A stretch of 64,000 nt of DNA from Promicromonospora sp. AC04 (GTDB lineage Bacteria; Actinomycetota; Actinomycetes; Actinomycetales; Cellulomonadaceae), in the NCBI RefSeq assembly GCF_003058225.1, contig NZ_QBUG01000002.1, forward strand, positions 558,001 to 622,000, given 5' to 3'. A program made the position numbers and the translations under genes. The notes under the pieces are model-generated. The model ran no database searches. It was not told the origin of the DNA and saw only the letters and a list, made by a program, of their open reading frames with translations. Position 1 is the first letter of the stretch; each line of letters starts with the position of its first letter. This document shows positions 32,442 to 43,300 of this stretch, one piece after another.

Positions 32442-34903
32442 CGACTCTCCTTCGTCCGGCGGGACCCGAGTTCCCCGAGTGCCGCGAGCACTCCGCGGCG
32501 GCCACCCAATCGTGCCCAGACGGATCGTAGCGACAACGCCGCACCGACCTTCTGTCGCGTGCTCAGGTTGGAGCGTAGCCCGCCCACGAGCTCGTCGACC
32601 TCTGTCCAGAACGACTCGACGTCGGCCGGTGTGGGCTCACCCCGCCCGAAGACCGTGGCGTCGGCGCGGTGCGCGAGCGTGAGGGTCGACGGCACTCCGT
32701 GCGCTCCGGCGATCACGCCGGCGCTCTCGCGCCGGGTCGCGCCGGACGGCACTGACGTGCCGAGGTCGGTCACGACGTCGACGACCTCGTGCCAGCCGCC
32801 GCTGACCCGGTCGGCCAGCTGCTCAGCGCTGCGTCGCGCCGCCCGCCGTCGCGCCTTGTAGGCGAGGATCGCGATGATCGGGCCGGCGATGACCAGGAGC
32901 GGGATACCGACCGCGAGCAGGATCAGGCCGAGCAGGCCCCAGTCGAAGGGGTCGTTCTCGGTCTCGTCCTTCTCGTCGTCCTCGACGCTGCCGGCCTTCG
33001 CCTTGTCCGGCTCCTCCGGCGGCTCCGGGTCCTGCAGCACCGGGGGCTTCGGCACCTCTTCGGTCTTGGGCTCCGGCTGCACCTGCGGCTTCTTCTCCGG
33101 GATGGCGTCGACCGCGACCCAGCCGTAGCCCTGGAACGGCACCTCGATCCAGGCGTGCACGTCGCTGCCGAGCACCGTCCAGGGCTCACCCTCCTTGTAG
33201 GTGGTGTTGTCCTTGTCGGGGTAGAAGCCCATGACCACGCGGGCAGGGATGCCGGCCTGACGTGCCATGAGGGCGAGCGCGACGGCGAACTGCTCGTCGT
33301 CGCCGATCGGGTCCTCCTGCTGGACGAGCGTGTCGATGCGCTCCGCGGAGTGGCCCGGACGGGACGGCGCCTGGTTCTCGAGCCCGCTCGACAGGACCCC
33401 GTTCGCCTGCAGGGAGTCACGGATCTGGAACAGCTTGGTGGCGGGGTCGGTCTCGTCGCCCGTGAACTGCATCGCCTTGGCGGGCAGGCCAGGCGGCATG
33501 GCGGCCGCGTCGGTCTCCGGCAGGTCGGCGGGGAGGATCCTGGTCTTCTTCAGGGTGTCCTCGTCCGGCGCCTCCGGCACCAGGGTGTTGAACGTGTACG
33601 TGTCGCCCCGGTTGAGCCCCGCGGTGGTGATCGCGGTGCTGGTGGTCGAGTTGTAGTACGTGCCGTCCGTCTGGGCCTGGGCGTTCGCGCCGCTCCACCG
33701 CACGCCGGTGAGGTTGCCGATCTCGGGGACCCAGACGCCGCTGTACCCCTCGATCGTGACGTCGATCGCCGTCGGAGTGTCATCGGAGGACGTCGCGATC
33801 TCCTCGCCGACGCGCGTGTAGACGCCGGTGTCACCACCGTTGCCGTCCGCGTCGAAGACCACGCCGTCGTACCGGTCGAGCGTCGCGAGCCGGACGCGGC
33901 CGCCCTCGGGCAGGTCGCTGACGGTGAAGAGCTCCTCCTCGCGGGCGTCCTTCACGTAGTGCCGGAAGGCCACGAGCGGGCTCTTGAACTGGTGGACGTC
34001 GAACGGCGGGACGACCGTCTCGCGGAGCACCATGCGGTCCTGGTCCGGCATGAGGATCGGCGCGGTGAAACCGGCGGCAAGCGCTGCGGCGGTCAGGATC
34101 GTGGCGCCCGTGCGGACGCGGTACCAGCGCAGCCGGCGCGTGGCCTCGCGGCTGGCCTCCGTGCTGATCGAGTGCGTGCCGACGCGGGCCTCCATGACGC
34201 GGACCGCGCCCCAGAGGAGAGCCACGATGGAGATCACGAGGCCCTGCACGATCGGCAGCGCGGCGTCGAGCGTGCCCAGCAGGATCACGCCGACCAGGCC
34301 GACGATGACCGGTACCAACGCCCAGACCGCGTGCTTCGCGCGCCAGGAGATGGTGCCCGCGATCAGCGCCACGACGAACATGAGCAGGAACGGGACCACG
34401 CCGAGGTCGGGGAACGACCGCATCGGCGCCTCGGTGGTGATGAACTGCTTCCAGCCCTGCACGGCGCCGAGCAGCAGCTCGCGCAGCGTGTCCAGGGTCG
34501 GCACGACCCCGGCGATGGTGGTGTGCGGCAGTGCCAGCGCACCGCCGAACAGGATGTAGGCGAGCACGGCGAGCGCGGTCACCACGACGGCGGGGAAACG
34601 CCGCCAGGCGCCCACCCAGGCCACCCCCAGCCCGACGACGGCGCCGCCGACCGTCGGCAGCAGGTAGCCGAGCGAGCCCCAGACCGGCCCGAAGCCGACG
34701 GCCACGGCGCCGAGCATCACGACCAGCGCCGCGACGTCGACCAGGGCGAACGTGGTCAGGGCACGCTGACGCTCCGCTTCCTTGCGGCGCGTGGTGCCCC
34801 GCCCCGTCCCGGTCCGGTATCCGGGGCCGGTGCCGTACGGCGGCTGGCTGCCCTGGCCGGACCCGCCCACCGGGAGATTCCCGCGGGTGTTCTCGTCACT
34901 CAT
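32438..34903 (-). CDS. TgpA-like membrane protein with transglutaminase-fold domain lacking the Cys
   Basis: 821 residues. About six N-terminal membrane helices (to about 275), an extracytoplasmic domain, a transglutaminase-like core at about 525-610, a Pro/Glu linker, a membrane helix (LLGLILLAVGIPLLVIAGPII, about 655) and a cytosolic tail. In the core the usual GxCxxFA reads GDDEQFAVAL at about 535, so the catalytic Cys is Asp. The His (SDVHAWIEVPF) and Asp (WVAVDAIPE) positions remain. It should therefore not cross-link by a Cys protease-like mechanism. Coupled by ATGA overlaps with DUF58 and RDD-FHA genes. Confidence 0.88.
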   Translation of the reverse strand: MSDENTRGNLPVGGSGQGSQPPYGTGPGYRTGTGRGTTRRKEAERQRALTTFALVDVAALVVMLGAVAVGFGPVWGSLGYLLPTVGGAVVGLGVAWVGAWRRFPAVVVTALAVLAYILFGGALALPHTTIAGVVPTLDTLRELLLGAVQGWKQFITTEAPMRSFPDLGVVPFLLMFVVALIAGTISWRAKHAVWALVPVIVGLVGVILLGTLDAALPIVQGLVISIVALLWGAVRVMEARVGTHSISTEASREATRRLRWYRVRTGATILTAAALAAGFTAPILMPDQDRMVLRETVVPPFDVHQFKSPLVAFRHYVKDAREEELFTVSDLPEGGRVRLATLDRYDGVVFDADGNGGDTGVYTRVGEEIATSSDDTPTAIDVTIEGYSGVWVPEIGNLTGVRWSGANAQAQTDGTYYNSTTSTAITTAGLNRGDTYTFNTLVPEAPDEDTLKKTRILPADLPETDAAAMPPGLPAKAMQFTGDETDPATKLFQIRDSLQANGVLSSGLENQAPSRPGHSAERIDTLVQQEDPIGDDEQFAVALALMARQAGIPARVVMGFYPDKDNTTYKEGEPWTVLGSDVHAWIEVPFQGYGWVAVDAIPEKKPQVQPEPKTEEVPKPPVLQDPEPPEEPDKAKAGSVEDDEKDETENDPFDWGLLGLILLAVGIPLLVIAGPIIAILAYKARRRAARRSAEQLADRVSGGWHEVVDVVTDLGTSVPSGATRRESAGVIAGAHGVPSTLTLAHRADATVFGRGEPTPADVESFWTEVDELVGGLRSNLSTRQKVGAALSLRSVWARLGGRRGVLAALGELGSRRTKESR

Positions 34904-36231
34904 GCGTCGCTCATCTTCTTCAGGGCAAGGGGCAGGTCAGCGAGGCGGCCCAGGGTGAGCACCCCCAGCTCGGCGATGGCGTGCCGGCCGAGCGAAGCGC
35001 CCGGCACGCACTGGATGGCCATGACCTGCACCCCCGCGGGGACACGCGCCGACGCCGCGCGCAGCTCGGTCGGCGTCACCATGCTGCCGACGATGAACGC
35101 GATCACGGAGAAGTCGGTGGCGGCCATGCCTGCAGCGCGGGCCAGGTCCACCAGCTTCGTCTTGCGGGACTCCATCTCGATGCGGGACAGGTCGTCCATC
35201 AGGCGGGTGCGGTGGTCACCGTGCAGCGTGGCCTCGTTGACGAGCACCGTCACGCCGCGGTCCTCCTTGATGGCCTGCAGGCCCAGGGAGCCGCACACGC
35301 TGACGGCGAGCTCGAACTCTTCCTCGTTCGCGTAGTCCTCGGCGCGCGTGGAGAGCAGCACCGCGAGGTGCGAACGCCGGGTCTCCTCGAACACGCGCAC
35401 CATGAGCTGGCCGGTGCGCGCCGTCGTCTTCCAGTGGATGTGCCGCCGGTCGTCGCCGGCCACGTAGTCACGCAGGGCGTGGAAGTTCACGTCCGAGCTC
35501 GTGATGTCGTTCGTGACGCGGCCCTCGAGGTCCTTGAGGAAGCCGGTCGAGGAGCCCGTGAGGTTCTTCACGCGCGGGTGCACGAAGACCTCCTGCTCTC
35601 CTGTCCACGTCATCTCGCGACGCAGCAGGCCCAGCGGGTCGGCGCGGACCGACTTGACCGGTCCGACCGTGATCACGCTGCGGCGCCGGGTCGGGATCGT
35701 GAAGATCTCCTCGTGCGAGGCGCCGGCCCGCAGGCGCGGCACCGGGAACGCCGCCGTGCCGGTGCCGACCGGGAGCTCCATCACCGAGGGCAGGAGCGCG
35801 CGGCCCGACCCGTTGCGCACGTCGAGGCGCCCGACGGCGCGGTCACCGACCGTCACGCGGGCCTGCGCGAGGTCGAGCACCACCTCGTACTTGAACCGGC
35901 CGAGCACGAACACGATCGCACACACGAGCGTCACGGTGAGGACGATCGCGGCCACCAGCACCTCGAGCCAGCCGAGCATGAGCCCGGCCACCCACGCGGC
36001 GGCGGCCGTGAGCGTCACCGCGATGCCGAACGTGCTGAACGTCCGGCGGATCGGCGCGAGCACGCGGCCGACCGCCGCCGCCTGCGAACGGACGGCAGCG
36101 GCGAAGGTCACCCAGCCACGGCGGCCGCGCTGCACCTGCGTGCGCCCGGACGCGACGACCCCGCCGAGGCCGGTCGGCTTCTCCTGGCGCTTCCCGTACG
36201 CGGGACCGGTCGCCATGCCCGTGGTCGTCAT
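34900..36231 (-). CDS. DUF58 (vWA-like) protein
   Basis: 443 residues from ATG 36231, overlapping the MoxR stop. Two membrane helices at about 75-125 (FGIAVTLTAAAAWVAGLMLG and VLVAAIVLTVTLVCAIVFVLG) precede a beta domain and the DUF58 core with VRADPLGLLRREM, the signature DYVAGDDRRHIHWKTTARTG, and LAVLLSTRAEDY (vWA-like strand). DUF58 proteins partner MoxR ATPases and TgpA-like proteins in a conserved trio thought to assemble or mature envelope complexes. Both neighbours of that trio are present and coupled here. Confidence 0.92.
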   Translation of the reverse strand: MTTTGMATGPAYGKRQEKPTGLGGVVASGRTQVQRGRRGWVTFAAAVRSQAAAVGRVLAPIRRTFSTFGIAVTLTAAAAWVAGLMLGWLEVLVAAIVLTVTLVCAIVFVLGRFKYEVVLDLAQARVTVGDRAVGRLDVRNGSGRALLPSVMELPVGTGTAAFPVPRLRAGASHEEIFTIPTRRRSVITVGPVKSVRADPLGLLRREMTWTGEQEVFVHPRVKNLTGSSTGFLKDLEGRVTNDITSSDVNFHALRDYVAGDDRRHIHWKTTARTGQLMVRVFEETRRSHLAVLLSTRAEDYANEEEFELAVSVCGSLGLQAIKEDRGVTVLVNEATLHGDHRTRLMDDLSRIEMESRKTKLVDLARAAGMAATDFSVIAFIVGSMVTPTELRAASARVPAGVQVMAIQCVPGASLGRHAIAELGVLTLGRLADLPLALKKMSDA

Positions 36232-37202
36232 GCCGAGGCCCGCTCCTGCGGCGCCGCGACGTCTGCCAGGATCCGGGACAGGATGACGTCGGGGCGGGAG
36301 CCCGCGAACTCGGCCTCCGGGTCCAGCACGAAGCGGTGGCCCCAGACCGGCTGGGCCAGCTCCTTGATGTCGTCGGGCAGCACGTAGTTCCGGCCGTGGG
36401 CGGCGGCCCACACCTTGGCGCAGCGCACCAGGGCCAGCGCACCACGGACCGAGACGCCGACGCGCACCTCGTGCGCGTTACGCGTCTCCTCGGAGAGGCG
36501 GGACACGTACTCGAGCACCGCGGTGTCGGTGTGCACGGTCGTGGCGAGGTCGGCCATGTCCGTGACGGCCTTGGTGGTGATGATCGGCTGCAGCGCCAGG
36601 CTGCGGTCCTTGACCGCGGAGCCCGAGAGGATCTCCACCGTGGAGGCGTGGTCCGGGTAGCCCACCGACGTCTTCATCAGGAACCGGTCGAGCTGGGCCT
36701 CGGGCAGGCGGTAGGTACCGGCCTGCTCGATCGGGTTCTGGGTGGCGAGGACCATGAACGGGCGGCCCGTCTCGTGCGCGACGCCGTCGACGGTGACGCG
36801 GCCCTCCTCCATGACCTCGAGCAGCGCGGACTGCGTCTTCGGCGAGGCGCGGTTGATCTCGTCCGCCAGCACGATCGACGCGAAGATCGGGCCCGGGTGG
36901 AAGTCGAACTTGTGGGTGTTCTGGTCGTAGATCGTCACACCGGTGACGTCCGACGGCAGCAGGTCCGGCGTGAACTGGATGCGGTTGTGCGAACCCTGCA
37001 CCGACGCCGCGATGGAGCGGGCGAGCATGGTCTTGCCCGTGCCCGGGGCGTCCTCCAGCAACAGGTGGCCCTCGGCGAGCATGCACGTCAGTGCCAGACG
37101 TATCACCGGCGCCTTGCCCAGGACGGACAGGCCGACGTTGCCGACGAGCCGGTCGAAGGTCTGGGCGAACCAGGCCGCCTGCTCGGGGGTCATCGTGGTC
37201 AT
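36228..37202 (-). CDS. MoxR-family AAA+ ATPase
   Basis: 324 residues. Walker A LEDAPGTGKTMLARSIA at about 50, Walker B VLADEINRASPKTQSALLEVMEEG, sensor 1 MVLATQNPIEQAGTYRLPEAQ, and a C-terminal lid domain. MoxR proteins are chaperone-like ATPases activating vWA-domain partners, here the coupled DUF58 gene (ATGA, 36228-36231). It is the first gene of the chain running down to the PP2C/FHA genes, and its promoter must lie in 37203-37265. Confidence 0.95.
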   Translation of the reverse strand: MTTMTPEQAAWFAQTFDRLVGNVGLSVLGKAPVIRLALTCMLAEGHLLLEDAPGTGKTMLARSIAASVQGSHNRIQFTPDLLPSDVTGVTIYDQNTHKFDFHPGPIFASIVLADEINRASPKTQSALLEVMEEGRVTVDGVAHETGRPFMVLATQNPIEQAGTYRLPEAQLDRFLMKTSVGYPDHASTVEILSGSAVKDRSLALQPIITTKAVTDMADLATTVHTDTAVLEYVSRLSEETRNAHEVRVGVSVRGALALVRCAKVWAAAHGRNYVLPDDIKELAQPVWGHRFVLDPEAEFAGSRPDVILSRILADVAAPQERASA

Positions 37203-37265
37203 CTCGTAGTTCCCTACTGCTCGTTACTGCTCGTTCGTCGGGTGAAATTTATGTCGATCATGGCG

Positions 37266-37297
37266 TGACCGGCCGCCGACGGCGCGGCGGCCGGTCA
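37266..37297. terminator. Perfect 13-bp-stem hairpin after the giant surface-protein gene
   Basis: 37266-37278 pairs with 37285-37297 around a 6-nt loop, 9 bp beyond the stop at 37307. It separates the giant gene from moxR, so moxR likely has its own promoter. Confidence 0.7.
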
Positions 37298-37306
37298 GGG
37301 CTGGTT

Positions 37307-40300
37307 TTACCAGGTGGAGATTCCGTAGGCCACGCCGTCGATCCAGACGCGCACGGGTACCCCGGAGTGGCCGAAGAAGCAGGTGAGCTGGATCGAGCCG
37401 TTCGCCGGGATGTTGTACGTCTTCTTCGAGCTGCCCGCCCAGGTCGTGGCGTGGTTGATGATGTCGTGCCACTCGCTGGGGCCGCCGGAGGCCGACGTGT
37501 CACCGGCCCAGCAGGCGACCTGGTGGTTGCCCGCCTCGAAGTCGGTGGTGGTCACCTTGTAGTAGTTGCAGGTGCCGGAGCTGCAACCGCTGACGGAGCC
37601 GGTGCCACTGCCACGCGAGACGGTCGCTGTCGGATTGGGCCGCGCGTTGGACGTGCCTGAGGCACAGTCGCTCGCGGTCTGCCCCTCGGTGTCGGTCACC
37701 TCGACGCACGCCTGCAGCGTCTGGCTGTAACCCGTACTCGCGGACTGGCTGCCGCTCGTGGCTGAGCTGTTGATCGCGCCCGTGACCTGGACCGACTGGA
37801 TGGGCCGGCCGTTGGTGGCCCGGCCGTCCCACGTGAAGGTGACCTTCTGGTCCCCGCCTGCGGCGCTGATCGACGGTGTCGGCGGCTTGCCATAGGGGAC
37901 GACGGCGTTGGATGCCCCGGACCAGGCACCGCACACGTACTGGTTGCAGGCCCGGACCTGGAACGTGTAGGACGTCCCGTTGCTCAGGCCGGTGAAGTTG
38001 TACGACGTCGCGGTCCCCGCGTTCTGGGCACCCCCGCCGTTGGCCGAGACCTCGTACCGGTGGGCCGGGCCGCGGAAGCCCGAGCTCGAGATCGCGTTCC
38101 AGCTCACGGTCGCGCGCCCGTCGCCGGGGTTGCTCGCGCTCACGCCACCCGGCGTGTCCGGCGTGCCATAGGCGGGCTCCGCGGCGGACTGCGGACTGAC
38201 CTCGGACTTGCCCGCCTTGTTCTCGGCCTGGACCGTGAACGTGTAGGACGACTCCGGGTTCAGGTTCTGGACGGTCTGCGACGTGCCGGTCACCGTCAGC
38301 GTGTCGGTCTGGTTCCCGTCCTGGTACACGACCAGGTAGTACCGCTTGATCGCGTCACCGTTGTTGGCCGGGGCCGTCCAGCTCACGTTGATCTGACCGC
38401 CGACGGCGGTGTCCACACGGCTCGCCGTCGGCGCTGCCGGCTGGGCAGGCGGCGCGGCCGGGGTCTCCGGCGCGGACGGCTCGCTCCACTCCGACGGGTC
38501 CGGAGCCTGGTTCTTGGCCTGGACCCGCACCGTGTAGGCGGTGCCGTTGTCCAGCCCTTCCCAGGTGATCGGGCTGTTGCTCTGGCACGTCTTCTGGATC
38601 ACGCCGTCGGCCGGGGCCGGGCTGATCTCCAGGTTGACGCACTCGATCGGCGAGCGGTCGGTGTAGGACCGGTTGGTCCAGGACACGGTCAGCTTCTGGT
38701 CGCCGAACTCCAGGCTCGGCGGCTCCGGCTGGTCCGGCTTCTCGTCCGGGCGCGCATCGCGGGACTCCGGCGACGGCTCCGAGTCACCCACCTCGTTGGT
38801 GGCGGTGACGGTGAACGTGTACGTCACGTTGTTCTTGAGGCCGTCGAACGTGCAGGTGGTCGTGGCGCACGCGTGCTCCTGACCGGTGTTGGTGCGCAGC
38901 GTGTAGCCGGTGATGTCAGCCCCGTTGTTGTTGGGCTGCTCCCAGCTCAGCACCACCGTCTCGGAACGCACCTCCTCGACCCGCGGCGCGCGGGGCGGTT
39001 CCGGCCTGCCCAGCACGGTCAGCTTCGCGATGCCGTCGACCTCGCGGTCCGGGTCCCCAGTCGCGTCCTGCACCGTGTAACGCACCTGCATCGTGCCGGT
39101 GAAGTCGTCCGCAGGCGTCACCACGAGCTGGTTGCCGCTGTATTCCGCGGTGCCCACGCCGGTCTCGACCGTCGGCACACCCGACAGCGTCAGCTCGTCC
39201 TCGGGGAACGGGTTGGTGTCGTTGTCCAGCACCGGGACCGTGGTCGCCTCACCCTGGTGCGCGTCGAGCACCTGGTCGGGCGCGGTCTGCACGAGCGGCC
39301 GGGTGGAGGCCACCACCTCGACGGTCAGCTCGGCCTTCACGGGGTCGTTCTTGCGGTCGGACACGGTCATGGGCAGCTGCACGAACGTGCCCTTGGAGAC
39401 CGACGGGTCGACCTGGCCGGTCACCGTGGCGCCGGAGACCGTCGTCGTGATGCCCTCCTTGCCCTCGACCTCGAAGGTCAGGGGGTCCTTGTCCGGGTCC
39501 TTGACGTACCGCGACAGGTCGACGGGCGCCTCCTCGCCGGCCGCGACCTCCAGCACGGGCGTGCCCGTGATCTTCGGCGGCTGGTTCGTGGAGGGGGTCA
39601 CGTCGATCGGCAGGGTCAGCACCGAGGTCAGGCCCTCCTCGTCGTCGGGTCCGGAGCCGTCGGTCACCTCGAAGCTGACCGACGCCGCGCCTGCGTAGTC
39701 CTCCGCGGAGGTGTAGACGATGGTGTCTTCGTCCTCGGCCGAGGCCTTGCCCTCCACCGCCTTGACAGTGTCCTCCACGGTGATGCGCGGCTTGCGGTCC
39801 TCCCGCACCACCACGTAGTCCGCGAGGTCGATCGTGAGCGGCTCACCGCTCGTCGCCTTCAGCGGATCCAGACCGGGCTTGATGTGCGGGCGCGACTGGT
39901 CGCCCGGCACCCGGACGAACGCCTTGGCCTCCAGGCCGTCCATGTCGGTCACGGTGTAGGTGACGACCTGGGCGCTCTCGGAGAGCTGCACCTGGACCTC
40001 GCCCTCTTCGGTGATCTGGACGTTCTCCAGGGACTGGTCCACCGAGATCTCGAGGTCGGCGGCCACGCCGTCCGGGTCGGTGTCGTTGGCCAGCACGTCA
40101 ACCGTGACGCTGGCCGAGCCCTCGATGTCGTCGACGGTCACCACGTCGTCCCTGGCGATGGGGCGCAGCAGCGGCGCGTTCTTGTCCACGTTCACCGTGA
40201 TGGCACCACTGGCCCGCGCCTTGTAGCTGTCCTGGATGCCGTAGTAGAAGGAGTACGCACCCTCGTCGCCGGGCGCGGTGACGACCACGTCGTCCTCCAC

Positions 40301-43300
40301 GGCCTTGGGCTCCAGGTCCTCGGTGCCTTCGAAGCCCTTCTCGTACAGGCCGATCTGGTCGCCGTCCGGGTCGGTGTCGTTGTCCAGCGCCGAGACCGCC
40401 ACGGTGCGGCCCGGCCGGACCGTCGTCTCGTCGTCGGTGGCCTGCGGCGGCTGGTTGGTGGCCGGGGCAGCCGCGATGCCCACGCGGACCAGACCCTCGC
40501 CCACCGCACCACGGGTATCGGTCACCTGGTAGGTGAAGGAGTCCAGGCCGGTGGCGTCCACCGCGGCCTTGTAGTCGATGAACCCGTCCACGATGGTGGC
40601 GGTGCCCTGCGTCGGCGCTGCCGAGATGGAGCTCAGCGTCACGAAGTCGCCGTCGGGGTCGGTCCCGTCCAGCGGCAGCGGGATACGAACGGTGCCGTCG
40701 GCAAGCACCCGCGCCTCGATGTCGGGCAGCTGCGGGGCGGTGTTCGACTTCTCGTCATCCACGACGATCGTGACCTGCGCGGAGTCCTTCTGCCCGTTCG
40801 AGTCCACGACCTCGTACACCGCGTGGAACGTCCCGGCCTCGTTGCCCGCGCGGAAGCGGACCTTGTCCTCGGAGACGAACGCCTCGCCCGCCGACGCCGG
40901 CGGCGACTCCTGCAGCTCGTCCGTCAGGGTGAGCTCCAGGCCGTCGGGGTGCGTGTCGTTCTTCAGCACCGGGATGGTCACCACGTCGCCCGTGTGCACG
41001 GTCGCCTCGTCCGGCCCCGCCTCCGGCGGCCGCAGCTGCGAGGGAGCCGGGATCGGCACCACGCGCACCTGGCCGGTGACCGTCCCGGTCCCGTTCGCGA
41101 CCTTGTAGTCGACGGTCACGGGCTCGTCGAGGCGCTTGACCTCCGAGACCTTGAGGATCTGGTGGTTCAGCACCGCGACCTTCACCGGCGCGTCGGAGGG
41201 CACGTTCACGCCCTGCACCACGAGCACGCCGCCCGCGGGGTCGGTGTCGTTGGCGAGCACGTCCACCAGGGCGGAACCACCGGTCGGCAGCAGCACCTGG
41301 TCCGAGACGGCGACGGGCGAGCCCGCTTCGTCCGGCGGCGTCAGGACGTCGACCCGCACCAGCCCGATCGTCGCGTTGGGGCCGTCACTGATCTGGTAGG
41401 TCACGTCGTACGAGCCGGCCCGGTCGCTCTGGAACCGGAAGTTTCCCGCGTGGTTGTTCGGGACGATCTCCGCCCCGTCCTTCTCCGCGACCGACGTCAG
41501 GCGCAGCTCGTCGTCGTTGGGGTCGTAGTCGTTCTTCAGCGCGTTCACCGTGAGGGGCTCACCGGCGAGCACGGTCACGTGGTCCTGCACCGCCACGGGC
41601 GGCACGTTGCTGGCCACGACGTCCACGAGCAGCTTGCCCTCCACGGGCATACCCATCGCGTCGGACACCGTGATGTCCACGACCTTGCGGCCCGTCGTCG
41701 CGCCGCCGTCACGGAACTCGACAGTGCCGTCCGGGCGGAACCGCACCTCGTCCAGCGGGTCCGCGGTGCTCGCGTTGGACAGGAACATGTCGTCGCCGTC
41801 CGGGTCCTTGAAGTAAGGCAGCACCTTGATGGTCGCCAGCCCGTCCTGACCCACCCGCAGCACGGGCTCACCCGTCTGCGTGGGCGCGTTGTTCTCCTCG
41901 AGCGGCACCACCTTGACGTTCACGGAGGCCTGGTCCACGCCACCCCGCCCGTCGTTCACCTCGTAGGTGAAGGTGGTCGTCCCGCTGGCGTCGGCCGGAA
42001 CGTCAGCCTGCAGGGCACCGCCGTCGAGCACGCGGTCCGCGCCGACGCCGGTCGTCGGGGCTTCCTTCACGTCGACGACCATGACATCGCCGTCCGGGTC
42101 CACGTCGTTGCCCAGGATGTTCAGGATCGTGGTGCGGCCGGGCCGCACGCCGAACGAGTCGTCCTTGGCCTCGGGCGCGCGGTTGGCCTTGTTCCGCTCG
42201 GCCACGAACTGGTCGACCTGCTGCGGCGTGGTCTGTTCCGACTCGGTCTTCTCGCCCTCGGCGTCCTCGGGCATCTTGAGGTCCCAGTCGTCGACCATCT
42301 CGAACTTGTCCGCTGCCATCCACAGCTGACCGTTCGCCACATCGTTCAGCACGATGACGTCGCGGTTGACCCGGTACTCCAGGCCCGTGGACGCGTCCAC
42401 GCCCTCCAGCACCTGGTCGACGTCGTTGTCCTGGCCCTCGCAGTCGCGGACGACCTGCCCGGACTCGGACCAGGCGCCGAACGTGCACCCACCCAGCTGC
42501 ACCGGCGCCGACGGCGTCCCCGCGGCGGCGCGGGTCGTCGCGTCACCCCCGCCGAGCGGCTGGGAGACCAGGCCCTTCGTGGTGGCCAGCACCACGTTGT
42601 CGGCCTCGGCGGACGGCTGCTGCAGCATGCCCTGCGCGCCGTCCTCCACCTCGACGGTCTCGCCGCCGGGGAGCACCAGGTTCCCGGTCGTCTGGTCCAG
42701 CACCACCGGCTTGTCGCCGACGGCGGAGACCTGCACCTCGGCGTCGGTCGACAGCGGGAGGGACGACTCCTCGGCGTCCTCGGCGACGCCCTGCGAGCTG
42801 GTCGGGATCGTGTACAGCTTGCCGTCGGCCGGGACGGCGAGGAACACCGTGCCGTTCTTGCTGACCACGAGCTCGCCGCCCTTGCCGGCCTCGACCGTCG
42901 GCTCGAGCTCCTTCTCGTCGAACGAGGCAGAGTCGAACGGGAGGACCCAGGCCTTGCCCGTCTCGTCGTCGTAGATCGCGATCGTCGCGCCACCCGAGGC
43001 GACGTGCGCGCCGGCGGGGAACTTCATGGTGCCGTCCAGCGCAAGCTGCGCCGGGTTCACGGGGCTCGCCGACGAGTCGCCCGTGCTGTTCAGGAGGACA
43101 CGCTGCTGGTCCTGCTCCACGTCGAAGCTCGACGAGTTCGCCAGCAGGACGCCGTCCAGGGCCTTGGCCTCGTAGTTGAACCGCCCGAGCTCGCCCGACG
43201 CGGTCGAGGTGACCCAGACGCCCGAGTCGTTCACCTCGACGTCCGCTGTCGCCTCGCCGTCATACAGAAGCGCGAAGCCCAGGAGCCCCGCACCGAAGAG

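Noticed and set aside
32789-35335. 848-codon open frame on the plus strand
   Set aside because: Antisense to the transglutaminase-fold gene; no recognisable sequence or ribosome site.
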